Assembly (NCBI GenBank): GCA_037443705.1
Contig: JBBINV010000009.1
Coordinates: 1 to 64,000 of the forward strand
DNA: 64,000 nt
Direction: 5' to 3'
Origin: 2-02-FULL-66-14 sp037443705
GTDB lineage: Bacteria; Pseudomonadota; Gammaproteobacteria; Burkholderiales; SG8-39
Under the pieces are notes generated by a model. It saw only the letters and a program-made list of their open reading frames with translations, was not told the origin of the DNA and ran no database searches. The position numbers were made by a program, and so were the translations under genes. Positions 10,158 to 18,931 of the stretch are shown piece after piece (the stretch's first letter is position 1; every line of letters starts with the position of its first letter).

Positions 10158-10853
10158 TCAGGCGCGCACGATAATGAGGCGTGCCTCGCCGATACCCGGG
10201 AAACGCGCCACGACCGTGCTTCCCGGTGCGGCCGCCTGCATCCCGCCCCACGAGCCGGTCGTCACGATATCTCCCGCGCGCAAGCCGCAGCCTCGGTTCG
10301 CGCAGTGCGCGGCGAGCCACGGCACCAGCCGGAAGGGGTCGCCGTAGGGGTGGCTCGCTTTCGAAACGACGACCCTTCCGTCCACGAGCATTTCGACTTC
10401 CTGCGCGGAAAAGTCGATTCTCCGCCACTCGCGCCTGCCGCTGCCTGCCACGAGGCATCCGTTGCTCTGGAAATCGGCGAGCTTCCAGAGCTCGGGCGCC
10501 TCGTTCCAGTTCGCGAGCCGCGTGGCGCAGACCTCGATCGCCACGAGCGCCTCGCCGACGGCAGAAGCGATCCGTTCTTCCGAAAAATTGTCTTCGACGT
10601 CCCGGACGAAGCGATAGGCGAGTTCCGCCTCTACCCCGAGGATCGGACCCTCGACCCGCGCGGGGCTGCGCAGCAGATCGAGTATCGGCGAAGCGGCTGG
10701 CTCGACACGGTCGCTCGGGCCGCCGACTTTCCAGGCGCCCGGACGCCGCCCGCGACGGATCTCGGCGTACACCCGGTCCTGGATCGCGTAGGCTTGCGCG
10801 GCATCGCGCGGCGCTGCCTCCGCGAGGAGCGAAGCCATCCGGGCGAGGCTCAC
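10158..10853 (-). CDS. 2-keto-4-pentenoate hydratase-like protein (FAH superfamily)
   Basis: Members of this family hydrate 2-hydroxypenta-2,4-dienoate or decarboxylate related oxo-acids in meta-cleavage pathways. The 231-residue frame begins with GTG inside the upstream stop codon (GTGA). It shows AYAIQDRVYAEI near the N-terminus, GVEAELAYRF (metal-binding Glu pair) in the middle and GDIVTTGSWGG near the C-terminus. An internal ATG at 10838 is an alternative start. It follows the aminotransferase gene without a gap. No other meta-cleavage genes are nearby, so the substrate is unknown. Confidence 0.85.
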   Translation of the reverse strand: MSLARMASLLAEAAPRDAAQAYAIQDRVYAEIRRGRRPGAWKVGGPSDRVEPAASPILDLLRSPARVEGPILGVEAELAYRFVRDVEDNFSEERIASAVGEALVAIEVCATRLANWNEAPELWKLADFQSNGCLVAGSGRREWRRIDFSAQEVEMLVDGRVVVSKASHPYGDPFRLVPWLAAHCANRGCGLRAGDIVTTGSWGGMQAAAPGSTVVARFPGIGEARLIIVRA

Positions 10854-12016
10854 GCAAGCGCCCGCTTCAGGCGCGCGACGCCGTCGGCGAGACGCTGCTC
10901 GGATGCGGCGAAGCACCATCGCACGAACCCCTCGCCCTGCGGACCGAAAGCCGATCCGGGCGCAAGGCCCAGCCCCGTCTCGCGCACGAGGCGCCTGCAG
11001 AACGCCAGGCTGTCGGTGACCCCGGCGATCCCGATGAAGCAGTACATCGTTCCTGCCGGACGCGCGACCTCGATCCGCGAAATTCCCGAATGACCTTCGA
11101 CGAGGAAATCCCTCGCCCTGCGCAACCGCTCGAGCCGGCGCGCGATCCCCGGCTCGCCCTCGCGCAGCGCCGCCACTGCGGCGCGCTGCACGAACACCGG
11201 CGAGCACGAGGTGTTGTATTCGATGAGCTTGCCGAGGTCGCGCGTCAGCGGCGCGGGCACGACGAGCCAGCCCAGGCGCCATCCTGTCATGCACCAGGAC
11301 TTGGAGAAGGTGTTGGCGACCACGAGCCGGTCCTCCGGCTCGCACAGGTCGAGGAAAGAGGGCGCCACCCCGCCCGCGCCGTAATAGAGCCGCTCGTAGG
11401 CGTCGTCGGCGAGGATCCAGATGCCGTGGCGCCGGCAGTGCGCGAGCAGCGCTTCCTGGTCGGGGCGCGTGATCGACCAGCCCGTGGGATTGTTCGGCGA
11501 ATTGAGGATGAGCGCCCGCGTTCCCGGGGTGAGCTTCTCCAGGAGTTTTCCGACGTCCAGCGTCCAGCCCGAAGGAGAAAACGCGAGCGCCACCGTCTCG
11601 ACCTGCGCCCCGAGGATCTTCGGGATCTCCTGCAGGTTCGGCCAGAGCGGCACCACCGTGACCACGCGGTCGCCCGGCTCAAGCAGCAGCTGCGCGGCGA
11701 GCATGAGCGCATTCACGCCCGCGCTGGTCACCGCAATTCGAGATGAATCCACGTGGCCGTGGAGCCGGTCGAGGTACTTCCCCAACCCGTCGCGCAGCTC
11801 GGGGATCCCCAGGTTGTGCGTATAGAGGGTCTCCCCCGCGGCGAGCGACTCGATCGCGGCGCGGCGCACCGGCTCCGGGGTCGGCTCGTCGGGCTCGCCC
11901 ACCCAGAACGCCAGCACGTCGGAGCGGCCGAGGCCCTCGTTGAACAGCTCGCGGATCTTCGATGCGACGAGCGCGCGGACCGCGGGCCGCGCCGCAACCG
12001 GCGTCTCGGGCTTCAT
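10850..12016 (-). CDS. PLP-dependent aminotransferase, class I/II
   Basis: A fold-type I aminotransferase of 388 residues from the ATG at 12016. Visible features are the substrate-site FWVGEPDEPTPEPV, the PLP-ring NSPNNPTGW, ILADDAYE and the Schiff-base lysine in NTFSKSWCMTGWRLGW. It resembles aspartate/alanine-type enzymes; the donor cannot be read from sequence. It is translationally coupled to the hydratase-like gene and divergent from an MFS gene 28 bases away. A TAGAAT hexamer (12027-12032, minus strand) may be its -10 box. Confidence 0.9.
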   Translation of the reverse strand: MKPETPVAARPAVRALVASKIRELFNEGLGRSDVLAFWVGEPDEPTPEPVRRAAIESLAAGETLYTHNLGIPELRDGLGKYLDRLHGHVDSSRIAVTSAGVNALMLAAQLLLEPGDRVVTVVPLWPNLQEIPKILGAQVETVALAFSPSGWTLDVGKLLEKLTPGTRALILNSPNNPTGWSITRPDQEALLAHCRRHGIWILADDAYERLYYGAGGVAPSFLDLCEPEDRLVVANTFSKSWCMTGWRLGWLVVPAPLTRDLGKLIEYNTSCSPVFVQRAAVAALREGEPGIARRLERLRRARDFLVEGHSGISRIEVARPAGTMYCFIGIAGVTDSLAFCRRLVRETGLGLAPGSAFGPQGEGFVRWCFAASEQRLADGVARLKRALA

Positions 12017-12044
12017 GAGGGCGCTTATTCTAGACTGCCGACCC

Positions 12045-13214
12045 ATGAGGCCGCTTCCCCGGACCGTCTGGCTGCTCGGCGCCGTGTCGCTCTTCATGGA
12101 CTTCTCCTCGGAGCTCGTGCACGCGCTGCTTCCCGTGTTCCTCACCGCGGTGCTCGGCGCGAGCATGGTCGCGGTGGGAATCGTGGAAGGCGTCGCGGAG
12201 GCGACCGCGTCGGTGCTGAAGGTATTCTCCGGGGTGCTTTCGGACCGCCTCGGCCGCAGGAAGCCGCTCGTGGTGCTCGGCTACGGCCTCGCGGCGCTTT
12301 CCAAGCCGCTTTTCCCGCTGGCGCCTTCCGTGCCGCTCGTGCTCGCCGCGCGCTTCATCGACCGCGTCGGCAAGGGCATCCGCGGCGCGCCGCGCGACGC
12401 GCTGATCGCCGACGTGACTTCGCCCGGCGAGCGGGGCGCAGCCTACGGGCTTCGCCAGGCGCTCGACACGGTCGGCGCGGTGCTCGGGCCGCTCGCCGCG
12501 ATCGGCCTGATGCTGCTGCTGGCAAGCGACATCCGCGCCGTGCTCTGGATCGCGGCGATCCCGGCGGTTCTCGCGGTGATCGTGCTCGTCGCCTTTGTTC
12601 GGGAACCCGATCACAAGGAAGGTCATTCAAAGAACGAAAACGCCCTCGCACTTTCGTCGCTCAAGTCCCTGGGCGCGCGCTACTGGATCGTCGTATCCCT
12701 CGGCGCGGTGCTGACGCTCGCACGATTTTCGGAAGCCTTCCTCGTGATCCGCGCGCAGGAGCTCGGGGTCGCGCTCGCCGCGGTGCCCGCGGTGCTTGTG
12801 GCGATGAACGTGGCCTACACCGCGGTCGCCTATCCCGCCGGCCTCGCCGCCGACCGCGGCGGCGCGCGCGCGTTGCTGCTCTGGGGCCTGGCCGCGCTTG
12901 CCGCCGCCGACCTCCTGATCGCCGCCAGCGCGCATGTCGCGTTCCTGTTCGCGGGAGTGCTCCTGTGGGGCGCGCACATGGGTCTCACCCAGGGACTGCT
13001 CTCGGCGCTGGTGGCGGAAGCCGCGCCGCCCGGGCTGCGCGGCACCGCGTTCGGGGCGTTCCACCTCGTGTCGGGAGCGGCGCTCCTTGCGGCGAGCGTG
13101 CTCGCCGGAGGGCTCTGGAGCGCCTTCGGGGCGCCGGCCACGTTCTACGCCGGCGCCGCGTTCACGGGGCTCGCGATGCTGGGCTTCGCGCGCGTAGAAT
13201 TCCGCGCCCGGTAA
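12045..13214 (+). CDS. MFS transporter
   Basis: A major facilitator superfamily permease of 389 residues with about 12 hydrophobic segments in the inner membrane. The loop between segments 2 and 3 reads GVLSDRLGRRKPLVVLGYGL, the MFS signature, and RVGKGIRGAPRDALIAD follows. The latter motif is typical of the subfamily that includes many uncharacterised efflux proteins in beta- and deltaproteobacteria. An upstream in-frame ATG at 12015 would overlap the divergent aminotransferase start, so the later ATG was chosen. The substrate is unknown. Confidence 0.9.
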   Translation: MRPLPRTVWLLGAVSLFMDFSSELVHALLPVFLTAVLGASMVAVGIVEGVAEATASVLKVFSGVLSDRLGRRKPLVVLGYGLAALSKPLFPLAPSVPLVLAARFIDRVGKGIRGAPRDALIADVTSPGERGAAYGLRQALDTVGAVLGPLAAIGLMLLLASDIRAVLWIAAIPAVLAVIVLVAFVREPDHKEGHSKNENALALSSLKSLGARYWIVVSLGAVLTLARFSEAFLVIRAQELGVALAAVPAVLVAMNVAYTAVAYPAGLAADRGGARALLLWGLAALAAADLLIAASAHVAFLFAGVLLWGAHMGLTQGLLSALVAEAAPPGLRGTAFGAFHLVSGAALLAASVLAGGLWSAFGAPATFYAGAAFTGLAMLGFARVEFRAR

Positions 13215-13237
13215 CCGAACAGGAGGCAGCGAAACCC

Positions 13238-13783
13238 ATGTCCGCCGGACACGGCCACGTCGACCCGCACAACAAGGAGATCGCGCTCCTCATCTCGATC
13301 CTCGCGCTCGTGCTCGCGTTCTCCGAAACGCTCGGCAAGGCCTCGCAGACCGAGGCGATCAGCCGCAACATCGAGGCCTCGAACCTGTGGGCCTTCTACC
13401 AGTCGAAGACGATTCGCCGCGCCGCGCTGCGCACGGCGGCGGAGCAGACCGCGCTGCTCACCGAGAACCCGAAGGCCAGGGAGCAGATCACGGCCTGGAA
13501 GAAGACCGCCGAGCGCTACCAGAACGAGCCCGACACCGGAGAGGGCCGCGACCAGCTCGAGGCGCGCGCCCGGGCGGCCGAGAAGAAGCGCGACGCGGCG
13601 TACGCCGCCTACCATCACTACGAGATCGCTTCGGCGGCCGTGCAGATCGCGATCGTGCTCGCCTCGGCCTCGATCATCACGACGATGCCCGCGCTCGCCT
13701 GGATCGCCGGTGCGCTCGGCGTGGCCGGGGTCGCGTTCTGCGTGATCGGGTTTTTCTTCCCCACGGCCGTGCACCTCTTCTAG
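13238..13783 (+). CDS. DUF4337 family membrane protein
   Basis: A 181-residue protein with three hydrophobic segments (about 13-30, 133-150 and 155-175) separated by a helical region with NLWAFYQSKTIRR, a hallmark of DUF4337. The ribosome site AGGAGG lies 11 bases before the ATG. A TAGAAT hexamer at 13195-13200 inside the MFS 3' end may be a promoter. The function of DUF4337 is not known to me. A dispersed inverted repeat follows the stop. Confidence 0.85.
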   Translation: MSAGHGHVDPHNKEIALLISILALVLAFSETLGKASQTEAISRNIEASNLWAFYQSKTIRRAALRTAAEQTALLTENPKAREQITAWKKTAERYQNEPDTGEGRDQLEARARAAEKKRDAAYAAYHHYEIASAAVQIAIVLASASIITTMPALAWIAGALGVAGVAFCVIGFFFPTAVHLF

Positions 13784-13797
13784 GGAACCGGCGGCGC

Positions 13798-13869
13798 TGT
13801 CGTCCCCGCGAAGGCGGGGACCCATTGAACAGTCCATGAAGCTGGGTTCCCGCTTTCGCGGGAACGACA
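13798..13869. repeat. Dispersed repeat, paired inverted copies (copy 2)
   Basis: Two 27-base arms (13798-13824 and 13843-13869) face each other across 18 bases. They start TGTCGTCCCCGCGAAGGCGG and end CGCTTTCGCGGGAACGACA, so each arm is itself palindromic and the pair can form a long hairpin. It lies between the convergent DUF4337 and histidine kinase genes and could act as a bidirectional transcript end. Confidence 0.9.
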
Positions 13870-13891
13870 ACCGTTATTGAACTGATCCCGT

Positions 13892-16800
13892 TCAAGCGGC
13901 GCGCGCGGCCTCGCGCAGCCCGGCGCCGGTCTCGCCGCCGATGCGGAAGAAGAACGTCGCGCCCCTGTCCGGGGCGGAATCGGCCCAGATGCGGCCGTCG
14001 TGGCGCTCCACGATCCGGCGCACGAGCGCGAGGCCGACGCCGTTGCCCTCGAACTCCGAGGGCGAGTGCAGGCGCTGGAACATGCCGAAGAGCTTGCCGA
14101 CGTAGGCCATGTCGAAGCCTGCGCCGTTGTCGCGCACGTAATAGACCGGCCCGAGACCCATCGCGATCGAGCCGATCTCGATCCGGGCGTTCGGCCGGCG
14201 CGCAGTGTACTTGATCGCATTGCCGACGAGGTTCGCGAACACCTGCTTGAGCAGCACGCGGTCTGCGAGGCAGGACGGCAGCTCGCCGACCCGCAGGTCG
14301 ATCTCGCGCCCTTGGCGCGCGGGCGCGAGCTCGTCGAACACCTCGTGCACCAGCGCCGCGGGCTGGATCGGCTCCTTGCGCAGCGGCTGGCGCGACAGGC
14401 GCCCGAATTCCAGCAGCCCGTCGATCAGCGCGCCCATGCGCTCGGCATTCTGCGCCACGCGCGCAAGCAGGCGATGCGCCTCGGGCGGCACCTCGCCTCG
14501 GAAATCCTCCATCAGGATGTGCGAGAAGCCCGAGATCGCGCGCAGCGGTGCGCGCAGGTCGTGCGACACCGAGTACGAGAACGCCTCCATCTCGCGGTAT
14601 GCCGCGGTGAGCTCGGCGGTGCGTGCTTCGACCCGCTGCTCGAGGTCGGCGTTGAGCTTGGTGATTTCGCGCTCGTGCTCGGCGATCTTTCGCGAGGCCT
14701 CCTCGCGCTCGGTGACGTCGCGGTAGAACGCGAACACGCGCCCGCCCTCGATCGGAAGGAACGTCGCGGTGAGCTCGACCACGATCACCGAACCGTCCTT
14801 GCGCCGCCGCCGCGCCTTCGCCAGGCCGTGGCCCTGTTCGCGCAGGCGCTGAATGCGCGCGAAGAACTCCTGCGGCGACTCGTCGACCAGCGTGTCGGTG
14901 ACCGACATGCGAAGCAGCTCTTCCTCCGCATAGCCGAGCATCTCGCACATCGCGCGGTTCACTTCGAGGACGTGACCGTCCATGTCGGCCATCAGGTAGC
15001 CGTCACGTGCCTTCGCGAGAAAGAGCTTCAGTCGCCCTTCCGCGCGCACGCGCTCGGTGACGTCCTCGAAGGTCGCGACCACCCCGGCGAATCCGCCCTT
15101 TGCGTCCTCGAGGCGCGCGGCGTGGTGCGAGAGGATCCGCTGCAGACCGTCCGCGCGCTGCAACACGTAGACTGCCGGGCCGAGGATCGTCTCGCCGCCG
15201 GCGCGCAGCCGCTCGTAGACATCCTGAGGAAGCCCCGTGTCCGCGCCCGCGAGCGGCAGCCGCTGCCAGGGCACGTCGAGGTAGTGCCGTCCCATCAGCC
15301 AGGCGCGGCGCGCGCCGAGGATGCGCTCGGCCGCGGCGTTGACGAGCACGTAGCGCCCCTGCGCGTCGAGGATCGCGAGTCCCTCGGCCATGGTCTCGAG
15401 GATGCGCGAGAGCCGGTCGCGCTCGGCGCGAAGCGCGGTCTCCGCCTCGACCTGCGCGGTGACGTCGTGGCCTACGCCGCGGTAGCCGCGGAACGCGCCC
15501 GCGCCGTCGAACATCGGGCGGCCGGTGATCGACTGGTAGGTGACGCGCCCGGCGCGGTTGCGGCGCGCAAGGCGCAGGTCGCGGAAGGGCTGCCGCGCCT
15601 CGAGCACCGCGCGGTGCGCCGCCCAGTCGGCCTCGCTCATGTCGAGGTAGTCCATCTCCCAGCGCGCCTTGCCGATCAGCCCCACGATCGAAATATCGAG
15701 GCTTCGCTCGACGCCCGGCGAGATGTAGCTGAAGCGGTGCGCGGCGTCGGTTTCCCAATACCAGTCGGTCGAAAGCTCGGCGAGCTCGCGGTAGCGCGTC
15801 TCGCTCTCCTCCAGCGTCCGCTGCACGTTCTTGAGCTCGCTCACGTCGCTCACAAGGCCCACGATCCCGCGCACCCGCCCCGAGGGCGTGCGGTCGGGAA
15901 CGTACTGGATGCGAAGATCCATCACGCTGCCGTCGTCCCGGCGCCGGCGCGCGAGCTCCACGGTCTCTCCCGCGAGCGCCCGCTCCATGTACGGCGAGAT
16001 CTCGGCATAGACCGCGTCGCCCAGAACCTCGCGTACCGTGCGCCCCACGGTTTCGCGCGGAGCGAGGCCGGTGATCCGCTCGTAGGCCGAGTTCACGAAC
16101 ACGAAGCGCTGGTCGCGATCGACGTAGGCGATCATCGCGGGTACCGCGTCCATCACCAGACGCAGGCGCTCGCGCGCGCGCCGCACCTTCGCTTCCATGC
16201 GATTCGCCTCGGTCACGTCGCGCGCCACGCCCCGGTAACCGAGCCAGGCTCCGTCCCCGCCGAAGCGCGGCTCGCCGCTGATGACCAGGACCTGCGCGAT
16301 CTCACCGGCCGCGTCCAGCCGCACGAACTCGACGTTGCGGAACGGCTCGCGCCGCTCGACGAGCGCGGCCTGCGCCGCGCGCTCGCCGCTCACGCGTATC
16401 CCGAGCTCGCGCAGCGTCCTTCCTTCGGGAGGCGGGGCGAGCACGCCGCTGAAATCACCCTCGATCTTGGTGACGCGGTGCTCCGCGTCGGTTTCCCAGT
16501 ACCAGTCCGAAGACAGCGCGGCGAGGCTGCGGAAGCGCGCCTCGGACTCCTGCAGGCTGCGCCGGCTCGCTTCCAGACGCTCGGCCATCGCGTTGATGTC
16601 CGCGGCGAGTTCGCCGATCTCGCCGCCGCCATCGATCTGCACGCGCTGCGCGCGCCCGGTGCGCGCGAGCGCTGTGACGCCGCGCTGCAGGCGCCGGATT
16701 GGCAGCGCGAGGCTGCGCCCGATCCACGCTGCGGCCGCCGCCGCGGCGGCGAGCATCAGCGCCGCGAAGAGAATTTGCCGCCTCAGTTCCTCCCGGGCGG

Positions 16801-17653
16801 GCGCGAGCGCGCTCTCGACCGGCGTGGAGACGAACACCTGCCACGGCGCGTTCGGCACGGGGACGCTCGCGCCGAACCGGCGCACGCCGTCCGGCGTCGT
16901 CAGCTCGCCCCGGAAGACGCTCCCCGCGCGCGCCGCCTGCACGAGCGGATCGTCCCGCGAATCCGAAATGAGGTCGCGCGCGTCAGGCGGCGATGCGGCC
17001 ACGGCGAGGCCGCGATCCGTAACCAGGAGCACGGCGCCGTCGGCGTCCGCCTTCCCGGCCGACAGCGCTTCCTCCAGCGTCATCAGGTGCACGCTGGCGA
17101 CGATGGCCCCCCGCACCGACCCGGCGCCGTCCGCGATCGGACGCGCCGCCGGAACCGCCCACTCTCCGGTCGTGCGCAACGCGATGGGCGGACCGATCGC
17201 GAACGACCGCGTCGCGATCGCGCGGCGAAAGTGCTCGCGATCCGAGATGTTGATTGCCGCGGTGTCCGGAGTCGTCGGCGAGGTGGTCGCGATCAGCGCA
17301 CCGTCGGGCCGGAACACGGCGAGCGTCGTGGCCCAGGAGGAAACCTCGGGAAGAATCCGGCGAAGGCGCGAGCGCACCAGCCCGGGGCGCTCGAGGTCGT
17401 CGGCGACCGCGACCTCGACCGACGCGAGCAGCGCGCCGAGCCGTCTGACCTGCTCTTCGAGCCGCACTGCGATCCGCGACGCGGCGGACTCGTTCCCCTC
17501 GAGCGCGCGCCGCTCGGCGTCGCGCAGATCGTGGTAACCGACGAGCGCGGCGAACAGCGCATAGGGCAGCACCATTGCGGCTACAAGCAGCAGCAGCCGG
17601 CCGCGAATCGTCATTGTTCCGAGCCAGCTGCCGCCGCTCGCGTTCTCCGACAC
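13892..17653 (-). CDS. Membrane multi-PAS sensor histidine kinase
   Basis: A 1253-residue kinase. It begins with GTG after a GGGGGAAGG ribosome site. Order: membrane segment (about 19-38), periplasmic dCache-like sensor (45-290), second membrane segment (300-318), HAMP, five PAS domains (about 375-1000), a coiled-coil linker, HisKA with phospho-acceptor His1031 (SVSHDLRAPLRAISGF) and HATPase with N box NLVGNAIKY and G box DNGAGFDMAY. There is no receiver domain. The C-terminus resembles phytochrome-type kinases. Its partner regulator may be the adjacent receiver/HD-GYP protein, 103 bases downstream of the start and on the same strand. Confidence 0.93.
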   Translation of the reverse strand: MSENASGGSWLGTMTIRGRLLLLVAAMVLPYALFAALVGYHDLRDAERRALEGNESAASRIAVRLEEQVRRLGALLASVEVAVADDLERPGLVRSRLRRILPEVSSWATTLAVFRPDGALIATTSPTTPDTAAINISDREHFRRAIATRSFAIGPPIALRTTGEWAVPAARPIADGAGSVRGAIVASVHLMTLEEALSAGKADADGAVLLVTDRGLAVAASPPDARDLISDSRDDPLVQAARAGSVFRGELTTPDGVRRFGASVPVPNAPWQVFVSTPVESALAPAREELRRQILFAALMLAAAAAAAAWIGRSLALPIRRLQRGVTALARTGRAQRVQIDGGGEIGELAADINAMAERLEASRRSLQESEARFRSLAALSSDWYWETDAEHRVTKIEGDFSGVLAPPPEGRTLRELGIRVSGERAAQAALVERREPFRNVEFVRLDAAGEIAQVLVISGEPRFGGDGAWLGYRGVARDVTEANRMEAKVRRARERLRLVMDAVPAMIAYVDRDQRFVFVNSAYERITGLAPRETVGRTVREVLGDAVYAEISPYMERALAGETVELARRRRDDGSVMDLRIQYVPDRTPSGRVRGIVGLVSDVSELKNVQRTLEESETRYRELAELSTDWYWETDAAHRFSYISPGVERSLDISIVGLIGKARWEMDYLDMSEADWAAHRAVLEARQPFRDLRLARRNRAGRVTYQSITGRPMFDGAGAFRGYRGVGHDVTAQVEAETALRAERDRLSRILETMAEGLAILDAQGRYVLVNAAAERILGARRAWLMGRHYLDVPWQRLPLAGADTGLPQDVYERLRAGGETILGPAVYVLQRADGLQRILSHHAARLEDAKGGFAGVVATFEDVTERVRAEGRLKLFLAKARDGYLMADMDGHVLEVNRAMCEMLGYAEEELLRMSVTDTLVDESPQEFFARIQRLREQGHGLAKARRRRKDGSVIVVELTATFLPIEGGRVFAFYRDVTEREEASRKIAEHEREITKLNADLEQRVEARTAELTAAYREMEAFSYSVSHDLRAPLRAISGFSHILMEDFRGEVPPEAHRLLARVAQNAERMGALIDGLLEFGRLSRQPLRKEPIQPAALVHEVFDELAPARQGREIDLRVGELPSCLADRVLLKQVFANLVGNAIKYTARRPNARIEIGSIAMGLGPVYYVRDNGAGFDMAYVGKLFGMFQRLHSPSEFEGNGVGLALVRRIVERHDGRIWADSAPDRGATFFFRIGGETGAGLREAARAA

Positions 17654-17756
17654 GCCTTCCCCCCGGAATCGGGCCTATTTCAGCACGCACCGAGCCTACC
17701 GGAAACGCCGGGCGGGTTAAACATTGCAAGGCCCGGAACAGAGCCGCAAAAGGGCT

Positions 17757-18911
17757 CTACTTCTGCGCGCCGGGCACCTTCGGCCCGGGGGCGGTCCTTG
17801 CCGCCGCGACGCGCTCGGTGAAATCGAGGTTGATCAGGTCGCCGAGCTGGTCCGAGAAGGATTCCCGCACCTTGCGCATCGCGGGCAGCGCGCGCTGGAA
17901 CGCCTCGACCAGCGCCGGCTCGTACTTGGTGCCGCTTCCGGCGGCGATCTCGCGCGCCGCCTGCTCGACCGGGAGCGCGGCGCGGTAGAACTGCGTCGTG
18001 GTCATCGACTCGAACGCGTCGGCGATCGCCATGACGCGCCCCGGCCACGGGATCGCCTCACCCTTCAGGCCCTGCGGGTAGCCCCTGCCGTCCCAGCGCT
18101 CGTGGTGCGTGAGCGCGAGCAGGCGCGCGAGCTTGAGGAGCGGGTCCTCGTACTTTCCGATGATCTCGGCGCCGACCTCGGGGTGGCGCCGCACCCGCTC
18201 CCAGTCGGGCGCCGAGAGCTTCTCGGGCTTGCGCAGGATTTCGGCGGGAACCGAGAGCTTTCCGACGTCGTGCAGCGGCGCGGCGTGCTCCATCAGCTCG
18301 GCGAGGCCGGGCTTCGCGCCCGCGGCCACCGACAGCAGCTTCGCGTACTGTGCGAGGCGCAGCGCGCGATTCCCCGCGGCGGCGCTCTCGTGGTACTCCA
18401 TCGCGCGCGCGAGGCGGTAGATGATCTGCAGCCGGGTGTGCTCGAGCTGCGCCGTGCGCTCGCGCACCAGGCGCTCCAGCTCGTGCTGCCGGTTCACGAG
18501 CGCGACGTGGTTGCGCACGCGCGCGAGCAGCAGCCGCGCGTTGATCGGCTTGGCGAGGTAGTCGACCGCGCCCATCTCGAAGCCCTCGAGCTGGTCGTGC
18601 GCATCGGTCTTGCCCGAAAGAAACACCACCGGGATCGGCGCGGTCGCGGGATCGTCCTTGAGCACGCGGCACACCCCGAACCCGCTCGCCCCCGGCATCT
18701 CCACGTCGAGCAGGATCAGGTCCGGCTTCGGGTCGTCGCCCGCCAGATGCAGCGCCGTTCCGCCGTCGGGCGCGAGCTTGACTCGATACTCGCGCCCGAG
18801 GACCTTGGCGGCGAGCGCGAGCACGTCCGGCGAGTCGTCGACCACCAGGATGACCGGCGCCCCCGGAGGCGCGTGCGCACCGGCTCCCGGCTTTGCAGGA
18901 ACTTCGCTCAT
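17757..18911 (-). CDS. Response regulator with HD-GYP domain
   Basis: A 384-residue protein: receiver domain (about 20-140, phospho-acceptor Asp in LILLDVEMPGASG, Lys in YLAKPI), a helical linker, then an HD-GYP domain with LHDVGK, RRHPEVGAEII, THHERWDGRGYP and IADAFESMTT. HD-GYP enzymes hydrolyse cyclic di-GMP. The usual E-T-G-x-H metal motif ahead of the HD is replaced by A-A-G-N-R, so one metal site may be missing. The ATG at 18911 is preferred to an upstream TTG. It is co-oriented with the multi-PAS kinase and the MFS gene. Confidence 0.92.
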   Translation of the reverse strand: MSEVPAKPGAGAHAPPGAPVILVVDDSPDVLALAAKVLGREYRVKLAPDGGTALHLAGDDPKPDLILLDVEMPGASGFGVCRVLKDDPATAPIPVVFLSGKTDAHDQLEGFEMGAVDYLAKPINARLLLARVRNHVALVNRQHELERLVRERTAQLEHTRLQIIYRLARAMEYHESAAAGNRALRLAQYAKLLSVAAGAKPGLAELMEHAAPLHDVGKLSVPAEILRKPEKLSAPDWERVRRHPEVGAEIIGKYEDPLLKLARLLALTHHERWDGRGYPQGLKGEAIPWPGRVMAIADAFESMTTTQFYRAALPVEQAAREIAAGSGTKYEPALVEAFQRALPAMRKVRESFSDQLGDLINLDFTERVAAARTAPGPKVPGAQK

Positions 18912-18931
18912 TGCGCGCAAAGTCTACCGCT

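Noticed and set aside
14000..17821. A 1273-codon open frame antisense to the membrane kinase
   Set aside because: Same cause. The sense frame has unambiguous domain motifs and a good ribosome site.
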